A stretch of 64,000 nt of DNA from Tubulanus polymorphus (Eukaryota > Nemertea > Palaeonemertea > Tubulaniformes > Tubulanidae): assembly GCF_964204645.1 (NCBI RefSeq), contig NC_134036.1:6087600-6151599 (forward strand). The letters are read 5' to 3'. Positions 1 to 10,311 of this stretch are shown here, in pieces. The first letter of the stretch is position 1, and each line of letters starts with the position of its first letter. Position numbers and translations under genes: made by a program. The notes beneath the pieces were generated by a model. That model saw only the letters and a list, made by a program, of their open reading frames with translations. It did no database searches and had not been told where the DNA came from.

Positions 1-1967
1 CCCTTATTTTCAACAACCGTTGACATTTACTCCGTAGTTCAACTAGCAATGGAAAGGTAATGAATGCTTGATCATAAGATACACGGACAGTGTTTAACAC
101 AAGACCGCTATTAAGGAACTGGCTATTCAACCGCGTGTGACAGTGTCTGTATGGAATGTGATCCTGAAAACATCGGTCAACTTGATATTCATGCTTCGAT
201 AATATGATAATGTATCTTAGAGAAAGGCGTCGGTTTTCGGGTGTAATCACGAGACAGTGAGACGTCATATTGATTTGACGTTCTCCTTCCTTTAAAACGT
301 ACCCGTAACAGTCGGTAGGACGAAATCTGAGATATGAATAATAACTATCGACTGTTAACCAACCGTCCCAGCTATAAGCGTATCCTACTACGGTGACCGA
401 TCCACCTGATGTAATCAGACTGACAACTGATCGACTAAAGTCATTGCCGGGACAATACGGACCGTAGCGTCTAGCCGTGAAATTACCACCGTCGTATATG
501 TAAAATCCTGCTCGCTCGCAGTTCTCTGATAAAACTGTTAGTTCCATCTTCTCTTCATAGATAGCGACTCTTAATCCAAACACTTTTCTAGTGACGCGAT
601 ATCTCATCGAGTTCTTCTCTGGAGTTGGGAACAGTGATTGTGATGTCATTTCCTTAGATTCCTGGACATAAATGAGTTATCATTAACTTCTTGAAACTAT
701 TATCTGTTTATTATTATATAGTGATACATAGTAACCTTATATAAAATGTGTGACTCACCCAACCTTTGTAGACCTCCATATCTTCTATCGAAATTGATTC
801 AACTTTGTACGCTATTTCAAACGTCACATCGTCGTGAAGTGTTGCTTTCAAAACGCACAGTACGACGAGAAAGCCGTCAGATTTGACACTCAGTGATTCC
901 AGGTAGTTGTAACTGAGTAAAACATCAGTTCCTACTACGCGTAACCCTTCTAGTTTATATACACCGATGACGCCACCGGATGTGCTGAGATCACGTGTCC
1001 AGTTGAAGACGACGTACTGTAACACCTGCACTGTGATAGACCAGCAGTGTAAGTGTTTTGATCGAGTTATTACGTGTAAACTGTTGTCATCGGGAATGAG
1101 CACTCCCGACTCGTTATTAGAGATCTGAATCAACGGATTAGAGACGTTCCAATCAGATATTTTATAAAGTTGAACCACAAGCTGTGATTTGATTAGAATT
1201 TTATAGGATACTAAAGTAGCCTTGTTCGTTTTAGTATAAAATGAGGATGGTGGATGTCCGGATTGTTGGCGTATAAGACCTATCGGTTCACTGCTGGAGT
1301 TCCATCCGTCGTGAATTTTAAATGGTGTCTTGACGTAATACCGTGATTTGATATTGATGAGGGTTAGATTCATTCCTAAACCGTCTGGCATTCCTATCCA
1401 TTCAAGAAACATTGTACAAAAACGAATAAATAAATTGAATTTGTATCCCATTGGTGTTTTTAATTCATTCACGTTGAGAAATGAGTTTCCACAGTTGCCG
1501 CTGATTCTCAATCGGCTTCGTCCATAACGATACATGATATAAACCCGACTTCCTCGCGCACCATCGATGCGGCTCTTAAACATCAACAAGATCGAATCTT
1601 TGCGGCGGATTTCATGTTTTCCGTTACTGCAGAATCTGATATCAGCCTCATAGACGAGAAGGTAGTTATCACTACAGAATATTGACGGCTCGATGTCGTA
1701 GTAAAATTGGACGAGAAAAGTTCCCGGTAAAGAGCTGTTGATGAACAAACGACATTCAACACCGCGCGATAACGACGGGTAATTCGGTGAAACGATGTAA
1801 CCGGACGTAGAATCTAGCGGGTACCACGTGTTGTTACAAGACGAACTTACCGTCACAGACGATTCCTCGATAGAGTCTGCGCGATCAGCGCGCGCGATGC
1901 GAACTTGACAGACGATCAGCGACGCTACAAACAGCGCTCTCAGTCGCTGCTCCATACCGAACAACAT
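1..1967 (-). CDS. Receptor gene A, 5' part (signal peptide and CUB-type exons), truncated by window edge
   Basis: Exon 1 runs 1967 to 759 (403 codons) and exon 2 runs from 661 off the left edge. The donor is GTGAGT at 758-753 and the acceptor CAG at 664-662, a phase-0 intron of 97 bp. I chose the ATG at 1967 because it precedes a hydrophobic signal peptide (MLFGMEQRLRALF, cleavage probably after the ARA motif) that is conserved in all copies. Exon 1 then shows a CUB start (SGYIVSPNYP, paired Cys, N-glycosylation sites) and further CUB-like modules. Exon 2 opens with the conserved YDGGNFTARRYGPYCPG block. The ectodomain is of the A/C/D class (FCSNGKHEIRRKDS motif in exon 1). By homology with B and C, the missing part would carry lectin, LDLa, LRR and seven-helix domains. 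The 5' flank resembles that of gene E, not that of its class-mates. Confidence 0.8.
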
Positions 1968-2371
1968 AACTGCGACAGAATGAACGAAATTCGTCAAGTG
2001 ACAGAGAATCTGTCATTGGTCGGATGACGATCCAATTACATCCAATCAGAAAATTCGCTCGCCGAGTCGAAAATGCTTCTAGTATTTTCATTAAAAATAC
2101 GTACGTTGCAAATTCAACTCACGAAAATATAATAATGCAATATGATATAGAAAATTCACGAGATTTTAGTGATTCTAGTTTTAGTTTGTTAACTGACTGC
2201 AATATGTTATAAGTCCATATAATTCATTGATTAAACCTCGAACACTTTAACAAGCCGAGTTTTATCCGCGCAGAAATATTCCGATCCAAATTTCCGATGT
2301 AATGAATATGTTTGCATCAAATGTATAGACAATTTCGTTTATCTCTTTCTTCGACATATGGATCGTCACGG

Positions 2372-2571
2372 GTCTAGCGGGTACCACGTGTTGTTACAAG
2401 ACGAACTTACCGTCACAGACGATTCCTCGATAGAGGCTGCGCGATCAGCGCGCGCGATGCGAACTTGACGGACGATCAGCGACGCTATAAACAGCGCTCT
2501 CAGCCGCTGCTCCATACCGAACATCGTCACTGCGACGAAATGAACGAAATTCGTCAAGTTTCACAGACTCG
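2372..2571 (-). pseudogene. Exon 1 remnant of a receptor paralogue
   Basis: This stretch repeats the start of receptor exon 1: the signal peptide region (FGMEQRLRALFIASLIV) and the first mature residues up to WYPLD. The homology then stops abruptly at about 2371. Beyond the breakpoint the DNA matches sequence found upstream of gene E (about 59395). On the other side, from 2576, the DNA matches the upstream flank of gene B. It therefore looks like the stub left by a recombination event, not a working exon. Confidence 0.8.
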
Positions 2572-2575
2572 TTTA

Positions 2576-3236
2576 TTGGTCGGATCATAATCCAGTCAGA
2601 AAATTCGTTCCACCGACTGGAATATTTCTTAATACAGTTTTAGTAGAAATGCGCTCACTACAAATTCAACCAACGGATAAAAAATAAACCAACGGCATAC
2701 AGAATTTCATGTTTCTATTTTCGCAATTATTCTAGGTGTGATTCGTTCCAATATTATATTTCTCATTTCTATTTGAGTTGTGTTTGTTAAGTTATTATAC
2801 CCCCATACTCCCAGAACACCGATGCCCAGTTTAATAGACTCAAACTTTAACCCGGGGGCTAACTCAATTGAAAATGAATAAAGTTAGCCCTAAAGATGAT
2901 ACCAGTCTATAAAACCCGGCCGGGAATTTTACCCGAGCAGAAGAAAAAAACCTTCTCATCCGGTTTATCGATTCCGTAGACCTTCAACCAAAAATATATG
3001 GATAAAGTCTTACTGTATTTCTTCATATGGATCACGAACGTTGTGTATATTCTCAAAACTCATCCATGATATTTGATTAAGAATGATTTTTATCTTAATT
3101 CAAATCCTAAGCAATTTTGAGTCTAGAATTGCGTATACTGGAACGTATTTTTTTCCATGAAAAAACCAGTCGATATCAAGACCGCTGTTAATTTGATTAA
3201 TATACAGATTAAACGTGAATAAAACTCAATCTCATT
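2576..3236. other. Receptor 5'-flank remnant, no gene
   Basis: Non-coding DNA homologous to the flank upstream of gene B (21190-21900). It holds a decayed foldback element around 2822-2925, described separately. I see no credible coding exon. Confidence 0.6.
2822..2925. repeat. Foldback element, decayed copy
   Basis: One arm reads TTTAACCCGGGGGCTAAC and the other side keeps GTTAGCCC and CAGTCTATAAAACCCGG. The paralogous copy at 21455-21575 has better-preserved arms of about 45 bp. I interpret this as a small non-autonomous inverted-repeat element. Confidence 0.5.
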
Positions 3237-3237
3237 G

Positions 3238-4170
3238 GTCACTCACAGATATGGGTTTACTCAAAAATACATTATTTTTGGTTTACTATATAACAAATGG
3301 GCAGTTCATAAGCTGCAGTTAAGATTTTTCAGGTTCCTAATGGGGCTTCATTCTAAGGTTACTATTTATCCTATTTTTAGTGATTTAGGAGAGGTTCCAT
3401 TCATATCGATATTACTATTTCAGCTTTGAAGTACTGGATATCAGTTAGGTCGTCGAATAATAGCGCATCATTGATGTACTTGTCCTTTTTAGAACAATAT
3501 AAAGATGCCAGGGAGGGCAATTTCAATTATGTATCTACTGTTAAATCAGTTCCATCAAATTTAGGGTACTCAAATGTTTGGAACAATTTGGATCATTATT
3601 CAAATAGCATTATTTTGGTTATTAGAAAGCGTCTGATAATTATATTTGTGGATCTCTGGCAAATATTTATTCGTACTAAAAGATTTTAACCTCAGAAATG
3701 CTGTTGCTAAATTACGGACGTCTACCCACAGCTACTAATTAAAAAAAGATAGACACCGCGGTATAGAAAAGGAAAAACGTTTGTGCGATATCTGTTATGT
3801 GTTAGACGATGAATGTCACTTTTTGTTCCATTGTAAAAGGATCGCTAATCCAAGAAAGGAATTAAATATATCTATCCTAGACGTATAAGTTTAATCTCCA
3901 CTTTCGACAACATAAATCCAACACCCAGTTAGTTGTTCAGATAGCCAAATTCATTAAACTCGGTTTGCCATTGTCCTAATATTTCTTCGATTAATGTTTT
4001 TTTCTTTATATTTTCAATTATGTTTTTCTTCATCTGTAATTAATGTTAATTATGCCTCATTTTATTGCTTGTTTAACTCATATTATGTATACACTTGATT
4101 TTACCGAAACTGTATCAGTTGAAAACAATGGGTTTTTTAAAATGTTTATGCTGAATAAAGGGTGAATTGA
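3238..4170 (+). mobile_element. LINE (non-LTR retrotransposon) 3'-end fragment
   Basis: The plus strand encodes pieces of a LINE polyprotein C-terminus. The segment near 3320-3425 reads RFFRFLMGLHSK...SDLGEVPF, a pattern common just after LINE reverse transcriptases. A segment near 3430-3600 follows (KYWISVRSSNN). A terminal CX2CX7HX4C zinc knuckle (CDICYVLDDECHFLFHC, starting at 3784) is followed by a stop at 3896-3898. The reading frame changes between pieces, so the copy is dead. It ends in a repetitive GAATTGAATTGAA tail near 4163-4175. The paralogous sites at 21909, 39490 and 48466 read straight through CATTGAAC without the insert, which fixes the boundaries. Confidence 0.75.
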
Positions 4171-5820
4171 ATTGAACACGAATCTCTATTATGAGGCTCA
4201 TCGAGTCTCGGTAGAACCTGATCTGACTTGAGATTTGGATTTAAAAATCTAACGTATACATTTTGTTTATCATGCGTGTAACGAATTCGCACGAAGTGTC
4301 GCGTATTCTGGGCTTAATCCCTTTTGTCTCGTGATAATTTCTTCTAATAAACTAATGTTCGTTATCTGAGCAGTCCGCAAACATCGATGCCGAATTGTAA
4401 AATTCGAAATTCGGACAGAATTCACGACAGATTAAAGGCTTGGCGTTAAAAACATATATTAGTTCAGCATAGTTGGGTGTTTTTAGGCAATCTTATACCT
4501 TACTATGTGATAGAAGTAACGATTTCTCATCGAAAAAGTCTGAACTTTGCACTGGGCCAAGTTGCACTGTCGTGACCGAAGTCCAAAAGTGGTCTTAAAT
4601 CATAAGACTGGTCTTTAGCCGTTAGATCGGGTATATAATGAAGTTGGTCTAAGATTAGTCTTAAATCTAAGGCATGACTGGATTCAAACGACATTGTGGA
4701 GTAAGATAGATTAGAAGATTAGAGCTGAACAAATGCATTCGTATTTGCAAAATCTTGCCTATATCAGCATTTCTGAAATTCTAGAATTTCTCGAGAGTGA
4801 TGCTGAACAGATATTACAGCAAGGCGTATATATGTAAAACGCCTCGAGGCAGTTACTGTAAAAACGGTCTAAACTTTGTGTGCACGACAGCGGTTTTCAG
4901 TATGTATCATGTATCCGTCTAGATCAAATATATCCCCGAGGATTTCGATTTGCTAGAAAACCAGCGAATAATTCAGATACAAATCACAATAACATTAAGA
5001 CCTAACTAACGCACGCTGGAATTAAACCGTTTTTGCAAAATTAATTGCTAATTGATATGGTTGGACGCTATTGAAATATGTACATGTTCCGTCTAGTTAT
5101 TTCTGGCTTAGTGGCGGTTGCCGAGTGCTGCCTGCTGTTTAGTGAGCAAAACGGTTCCGATAAAATATCTGAAATTTATCCCGGTATTGTGAGTACGTAG
5201 ATGCCGCAAAGTATTGTAATAAGTTGGTCCAATCATTTTCCAAATCAGGGCCTAAAACGACGCAATGCAATGTGAAAAGCGCAAAACAACGCAATGTTAA
5301 ATTTACTAAAATATGAGAAATATTTCTGGTAGTTTCTACCACCCTAGTATTTTGATAGTTTTTCATTGCAATATGTCATATCGATGATATTGTTTGATTG
5401 GGATCTACATAAACTATTTCTGATTCGGAATAGCCGTCATTCGTGATAATATGCTAGAATTAACCGAAAAAGATACGAATGTGGAATAAGCACGGTGTCT
5501 GATATTGATTGTCATTATAATGCAATCAAATCATGCTTACGTTGAGCATTTGACGCGGTAAGAATTGTAGGTTTAGAGCGCTGCGATTCGTATAGCGAGT
5601 GTAAGGCACGTGGATTGCGTTTACACAGAGGACAGCGTGCGCGCGGCAGCGAAATTTGGCGAAAACTTTCTTGTGAAAATATATCGTCGAAGTAACGATT
5701 TAAAGGAAGAACTAGAAATGACCATGAATGCGTTGCAAGCCGCGGACGAAACGGCGTATCCTATTGATCTGACATTTTCTAACTTCGAATCATAAACAGT
5801 AAACAAGCCAATCATTGATT
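4171..5820. other. Spacer with conserved non-coding block
   Basis: Paralogous to 21905-24140. It contains an inverted-repeat-like stretch around 4555-4700 (repeated GGTCTTA/TCTTAAATC motifs) and the conserved block at 4822-4935. Short open frames at 5139-5366 (-) and 5610-5795 (+) are discussed under rejected items. I find no gene I can name. Confidence 0.5.
4822..4935. promoter_or_regulatory. Conserved non-coding block with CCTCGAGG palindrome
   Basis: This block contains GGCGT...ACGCC arms, the perfect 10-bp palindrome GCCTCGAGGC and CAGTTACTGTAAAA, followed by a CAGCGGTTTTCAGTATG segment. Related blocks occur once in each of the other three inter-receptor spacers (about 22672, 40015 and 49000). 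The conservation exceeds that of much surrounding spacer. Its role is unknown: a promoter, an enhancer or the remains of a repeat are all possible. Confidence 0.4.
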
Positions 5821-5834
5821 AATTTACTCGCACT

Positions 5835-5840
5835 TTTATT
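5835..5840 (-). terminator. Poly(A) signal of peptide gene P2
   Basis: AATAAA on the minus strand (ATTCAATAAAA context), about 185 bp downstream of the P2 stop codon. The same context recurs downstream of P1 (12733) and P2' (24156). Confidence 0.6.
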
Positions 5841-5959
5841 GAATCTAATTATGACACGGAGTTTGACGTCGGAGTTACAAATATCAATTCAATTCGAGTT
5901 AAGCTTTTTCTCAACATGCAAAACCTTTTAGGTAACCTGCCGACTGTGGTTTAGTTTCA

Positions 5960-6002
5960 TAATGGGATATTACCCGAACAACCGCAAATTCATATCCCAT
6001 TA
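5960..6002 (-). ncRNA. 3'UTR stem-loop of P2
   Basis: Perfect 11-bp inverted repeat (TAATGGGATAT / ATATCCCATTA), starting about 23 bp after the stop codon in the transcript. It is conserved in position and partly in sequence with stem-loops after the P1 and P3 stop codons. It is a structured mRNA element, not an independent RNA gene. Confidence 0.55.
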
Positions 6003-6024
6003 TAGGCCCTTATCGCCATAACGA

Positions 6025-6931
6025 TTAGCTACAAAATCCGGCTATGCATTTTTTGTCGCAACAGTCAGAGCTATAGTAACAACTATCTGTTTTTTTCATG
6101 CAACGTCGAGAAAGTACGAAATTGAAAATGGAATTTTGAAGTGAAATAAGCTTTTCTTACTTAAGTGAATGTATGATTCCGAACCCAGAGCATATATAGA
6201 ACCGGTAATGATCCCGACGATTGGGATCTTAGAAGCCACTCATTGTTGTCGATCATTTAGACGAACGAATGTATTTAAGAGTTGCATGTTCGTAAGATCA
6301 ATATTTCAGGTCAGTTGAATGAACTACTTGCAAAACCAGCTATCCCGCCAGATGGCGTGATGAGCAGTAGATCGTTCGTTGTCAAAATTAGTTCATTTTC
6401 GATTCACTTTGAAATGGATTGTAAGACTCCCGAATCCATGTATTATCACAGGACTCGACAAATATGAAATACTTTCATTCTTATTATTAGATTTGGAGAT
6501 TATCTTCATAAATAATTGATTCATTTAAGTGAAGAAATCATTCAGATTTAATTGATTTGAAGAAGAAAATTGAACGCGACAAACTATCTACTAGCGAACC
6601 TAACGCATCCTCGCCTGCCATATGCGGAAACCTCGATTACCACATTAGCACACTACGGCTACCCCATTGATTCTAATCAGTATATGAGCATGTAATATTA
6701 TCTATGAGATCTAATTCGTTGAATTAATTCGTTCGATAATCATCTACTTAATCGATAAATAACTACTAAATGTGAACTGATAATTACAAATTTTAATCAA
6801 TGCGTATTATTCGTGGAATCGTACGAAATCGTGTATTGTATTCCCGGTTACTTACGTGCGTCTACAATGGCCACGGCACTGACGACAATCACAGCAACAG
6901 CACACATTCGAGTCATTAAATGAGCCAGCAT
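6025..6931 (-). pseudogene. P2: ICK (knottin)-type secreted peptide gene, acceptor site deleted
   Basis: The signal-peptide exon runs 6931-6856: 25 codons starting MLAHLMTRMCAVAVIVVSA, then one base of a split codon and a GTAAGT donor. Acceptor TTCTAG and GCGCGAAA precede the ATG, as in P1. The mature exon ends at stop 6025-6027 and has the spacing C-x6-C-x5-CC-x3-C-x4-C, the six-cysteine inhibitor-cystine-knot pattern. ICK peptides act outside the cell as toxins, antimicrobials or channel/receptor ligands; which applies here is unknown. Compared with P2' (24335-25240), six bases that include the splice acceptor are missing near 6111. An in-frame alternative AG exists at about 6088, but using it would drop the first cysteine. 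This copy is either dead or makes a five-cysteine product. Confidence 0.65.
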
Positions 6932-7847
6932 TTTCGCGCCTAGAATTTTACTAAAATATTTGAAGCCATGGAAATTACAATATCCGTGATAAGACGATGA
7001 GCAAAAATCCCACAATGAATCAAAAAAGTTTATTTCAAAATTATAAATATTCCGGGTGATTGCCACCACCATCTTCAGTCTAAAAAAATAATTTAAAAAT
7101 TACCACTCGAAATATTTCTAATTTCAAATAAGCTTTTTAGATTTATTCATATATTGTGGGATTTTAACTCATGAATGATATCTATTAGCAATCACAAATT
7201 CTGATTATGCAAAAACTTTCAACGGGCTCTCAGTTAATGAACATTTTGTCAGGTAATGTACCAGGTTTAGATATATGCAGCTCTCTGCATATAACGTGTT
7301 TTCTGTATTTCTGGTTTGAATGCTGTTCCATAAGTTCATTCTTTTTTAATCTATTGTATCGTATCGTCCTTGCAATCAAAAGGAAAGTACGTTGAAGCCC
7401 AAATTTATAGGGTGCATATATAAATGAAGGTTCCAGCGAGAAACATCAAACTAAAAGGTAAAGAGGAAATCTCGCTGATATCCGTAACCGTTTGTTCACA
7501 TAGAATAATCGCGGCTCGTTGTCGAAAATTCAAATGAAAAGCGTAATTGAAATGATAAAGAGCTGAATTTCTGATAAGGCATCGCATTGACTGGAAGGAG
7601 AACGGTGTTTTCACTCTCCGCATCCTCGTTTAGACCCTATCTTAACCCAAATACCATCCGAGCGAAATTGACAAAATCAGGACTCGCCATAGTTTAGACA
7701 AGCGTCGCTAGAATCTATTCTTTTTATGAAATTGACGAAATAATTAATCTGCGTTTTTATGTATTTTGTTTAATTCTATTTCTTATTTCAACATTTGATC
7801 GTGAAAAATATAGATTTGAATTACCGGTATTTTATCGACGGACCTAC

Positions 7848-7935
7848 CTCAGTCGCTTGTTCTGACGTATTCAACTTTTCGAATCGAAAATGTCTCGTTT
7901 TCCCGAGCTAGCACAGTCGACGAATGAATAAAACA
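7848..7935 (-). promoter_or_regulatory. Putative 5'UTR exon and promoter region of P2
   Basis: A minus-strand segment with TATTCATTCGTCGAC and GGAAAACGAGA motifs ends in a donor (GAG then GTAGGT). It is clearly homologous to 9972-10055, which precedes P3. Upstream, at 8035-8105, lies a block containing TCGATTTTGAA...GGGTGC..ATCGATT that also recurs upstream of P3 and at 62570. I infer a first non-coding exon splicing to the TTCTAG acceptor in front of the signal-peptide exon. Confidence 0.5.
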
Positions 7936-8369
7936 CATCGCGCGTAAAATAGTATACGTGTTGAAATAGAAATCGAAATTATACAGATATACTACACACA
8001 GCTCGATATAGATTGAAACTCGCGTCGATGTGTTTGTTCAATCGATACGCACCCGGCTCTTCAAAATCGATCCACGCGCATCACCATCTGACTTCACAAT
8101 GATCCATGAGTATAATGTTTCGAACTTACGGGATATCATTATGTATATTTAAATCAGCTGTCGCCTTTCATAATTTATGAATATCAATTTTTCATATGCT
8201 GTTTGAGTATTTTCGCTCATGTCCGGTGAATACCTACACAGAACGCATCATTCTGACTAGAAACAGGTCTTAAATTGCGATTGAAAGTGACTATTGAATC
8301 CGATCGATATTTTTGATTGGAGGTTTCCTACGCGTGTTTTGTCGACCACTATGTGCGGTCCCGACTACC

Positions 8370-8445
8370 GTCCTCCCCAGGTAGGGATTCGAACCTGATG
8401 GCGTCGCTACACTCGGCCACGGCACGAACCCCTGCCACAATAGAC
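8370..8445 (-). repeat. tRNA-derived SINE head
   Basis: The minus strand has a pol III box A (TGGCCGAGTGTAGCG) and box B (GGTTCGAATCC) at tRNA-like spacing, framed by GGCAGGGG and CCTACCTGGGG. A second copy in inverted orientation lies about 155 bp away at 8600-8690. Too degenerate to be a tRNA gene. Confidence 0.6.
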
Positions 8446-8599
8446 CGAATGCGGCACCGATCAGATTGTTCGTTGTATAATCACTAAAGCAAAGTTCACG
8501 GAAGAACTATCGATCGGAAAACCCGGACTAAATTGGATAAAACGGGTTTTCTAATTGGCTAATATTGTAATCATCTAAGCTTCGTGTGCATCTGTACAC

Positions 8600-8690
8600 T
8601 CGGTCTAGTGTGGCAGGGTTTCGTACCGCGGCAATCTCGATGCCGTCATGTTCGAATCCCTGCTGGGGGAGGATGCTGACTGCCGAGTAA
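8600..8690 (+). repeat. tRNA-derived SINE head, inverted partner
   Basis: Plus-strand copy of the element at 8370-8445: GTGGCAGGG...CCGCGGCAATCTCGATGCC followed by box B-like TGTTCGAATCC and CTGCTGGGGGAGG. Box A is damaged. Confidence 0.55.
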
Positions 8691-8757
8691 CTATCTTAGA
8701 CCTCAGTAATGACATCATGTGCAAATACATCGTGTACAGTGGTCACGCTATTGCGTC

Positions 8758-8951
8758 ATATTGACCGTCATCTGGTCATAGATGACTAATTTCGCCCGAG
8801 TGTACTGGTCTGCAAAGTCTTGGAGAAATGATTCTGCCTGAATGAGATCCGTCTTGTTAACTTCTCCGGTGTATATAGTTGAAAGAACTGCTAAAACTGA
8901 ATCGTTTGCTTTTATTTGATTAACTGATTTGCATATATTTGCATATATCAT
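8758..8951 (-). other. Exon-like open frame, possible adhesion-receptor (GAIN-like) fragment
   Basis: The frame contains VLSTIYTGEVNKTDLIQ and AESFLQDFADQY. The pattern of Leu/Ile spacing, an NKTDLIQA-type motif and acidic character recalls the helical subdomain of GAIN domains in adhesion receptors. That is a resemblance only. The same sequence occurs unchanged in the second unit at about 27068-27262. It overlaps the probable 3' end of P3 (AATAAA-like site near 8915, minus strand), which argues against coding. Function unknown. Confidence 0.25.
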
Positions 8952-8996
8952 ATATTCATCATAGTCAGTCAGTAACCTGACTGTGATTTAGTTTTA

Positions 8997-9037
8997 TAAT
9001 CGCATATTTCCCAAAACCACCGCGAGTAATCCGATTG
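8997..9037 (-). ncRNA. 3'UTR stem-loop of P3 (imperfect)
   Basis: Arms AATCGGAT and ATGCGATT pair with one internal mismatch, in the same position after the stop codon as the perfect stems of P1 and P2. The flanking GAAAC/AAAACTAAA(T)C and CAGTC segments are also shared. Confidence 0.45.
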
Positions 9038-9059
9038 TAAACCCAATTATCACCAACGA

Positions 9060-9136
9060 TTAGCAACACCTTGCCTGGTTACATTTGCCGCTGCAACACT
9101 CAGCATCGTGGGCGCAAAGTCCCAAGTTTGTGCAAC
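9060..9136 (-). CDS. P3: mature exon of an ICK-type cysteine-rich peptide
   Basis: After an acceptor (TATAG) at 9138-9137, the exon encodes 24 residues with seven cysteines in the order C-x5-C-x5-CC-x3-C-x4-CC, then a TAA stop at 9060-9062. It enters in the same phase (two bases completing a split codon) as the mature exons of P1 and P2, so it belongs to the same family. The intron upstream and the 3'UTR are also homologous to P2. A putative 5'UTR exon lies at 9972-10055. I could not find a matching signal-peptide exon between 9140 and 9970. A donor-like GTGAGT at 9348-9343 is in the right place, but the sequence before it has no signal peptide. The gene may have lost or replaced its first coding exon. 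Confidence 0.6.
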
Positions 9137-9971
9137 CTATATTTTATAATAGAAACAATAAATTCAAATAGAATTTTGATGTGAAACAGAGCTCTTACTT
9201 AAAAGCGAAGAAATAATTGACTCGCTATCGTTCGAGTCTATACGTTCATTCGTTAAACAAATACTCAATGTTAACTGATGAATGCAAATTTGTGTATTTT
9301 ATGCAAGACATCCAATGGCATTCTTATCATTTGTCCAGTCGTTACTCACCCGCAGCGATAGATCTAAATCTCGAAGTACATAGAATATAAACAGGTGGTT
9401 TGCAGGCCCGTGTCGAGCTTTTCTGAGGGGCACGTCTATTTCAAGAAAAACGTTTTTCCCTGCAAAGTGCCACTTAACAGTTAAAAAGGACAAAAAACGC
9501 TTTTCATCTTCCAAAAAAAAACACTTGAAAATTGTATCAAAAATTTGCAAAATCTTGACCCAAATTGTTTTTACACTGACTTTGAAGAGCACTTTGAAAA
9601 TTAAAGGGGGTTCGTTCGCTTCCCTCGGACCCTAAACCAAATTAAGTAAATGAAAGAAGTGACAGGAAGGATAAGCCTACACTGTTCCTACTGATCCCTT
9701 ACCTTAATTTCTTCCCATTCTTAAAAAACCCAAGAAACATCCTCCCAACGACTCGCATAATTAGTAGACATTTGCATCTCATTAGTTGAGACTAACGTTT
9801 GCCGAAAATCTAACTTAATATGATGAGAAAGATGAAATTTTACTTCTGTCGTCTTTCTGATGTGATATATGCTGCATGTTAAAGTGTATATCGCTTTATC
9901 GATGGACAATCAACGGCCGATTACGAATGATGTGGATTTGAGTATTTCTTGAGCATAAGAGCTTTTCTTAC

Positions 9972-10088
9972 CTTAGTCGCTTCGTTCAACGTAGCTTTTT
10001 CAACGTTCGAATAGAGAATATCTCGTTTTCTCGAGTCAGGGTCCGTCGACGAATGAATATAACACATAGGATGAAGCGATCATTTATA
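9972..10088 (-). promoter_or_regulatory. Putative promoter and 5'UTR exon of P3
   Basis: TATAAA on the minus strand at 10088-10083 lies about 30 bp before a segment (TATTCATTCGTCGAC, GAGAAAACGAGATATTC) that ends in a good donor, AAG then GTAAGA at 9972/9971. The same arrangement precedes P2. The upstream block TCGATTTTGAAAG...CATCGATTC at 10170-10235 matches those near 8040 and 62570. Confidence 0.5.
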
Positions 10089-10311
10089 CGTTCTTAAGAC
10101 ATATTCAAAAAAATTCCAACATTTGCACAGCTTAATATTAGTTACCCCACTAATGTTTGATGATTCTTGCAAGCTGAATCGATGCGAAACCGAAAACTTT
10201 CAAAATCGATTCTCGCTCATCACTATTTTCTCACACAAACCATGCGTATATTTCTTTTTGTCATTTGGTCTCGCGGGAAATAATTCTTTTCATATATTAA
10301 CCTGTCATATG

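Noticed and set aside
5139-5366. Minus-strand frame with a hydrophobic stretch and an Arg-Phe-rich C-terminus, superficially like a neuropeptide precursor
   Set aside because: The paralogue near 23290-23490 has a one-base indel that changes the frame after the hydrophobic part, and there is no amidation or processing site. Coding not supported.
5610-5795. Plus-strand frame ending in a conserved LQAADETAYPIDLTF segment
   Set aside because: The segment is also present near 24040-24115, but there the upstream part is interrupted by a stop and a roughly 165-bp insertion. It overlaps the 3' end of peptide gene P2, so overall coding is doubtful.
5950-6010. Selenocysteine insertion element (SECIS) in the peptide-gene 3'UTRs
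   Set aside because: A conserved stem-loop with ATGAAA exists, but I cannot place the ATGA...AA...GA core, and the peptide frames have no internal TGA.
8370-8445. tRNA gene
   Set aside because: Boxes A and B are present, but no consistent cloverleaf arms or anticodon stem can be drawn, and it exists as an inverted pair. A SINE head is the better reading.
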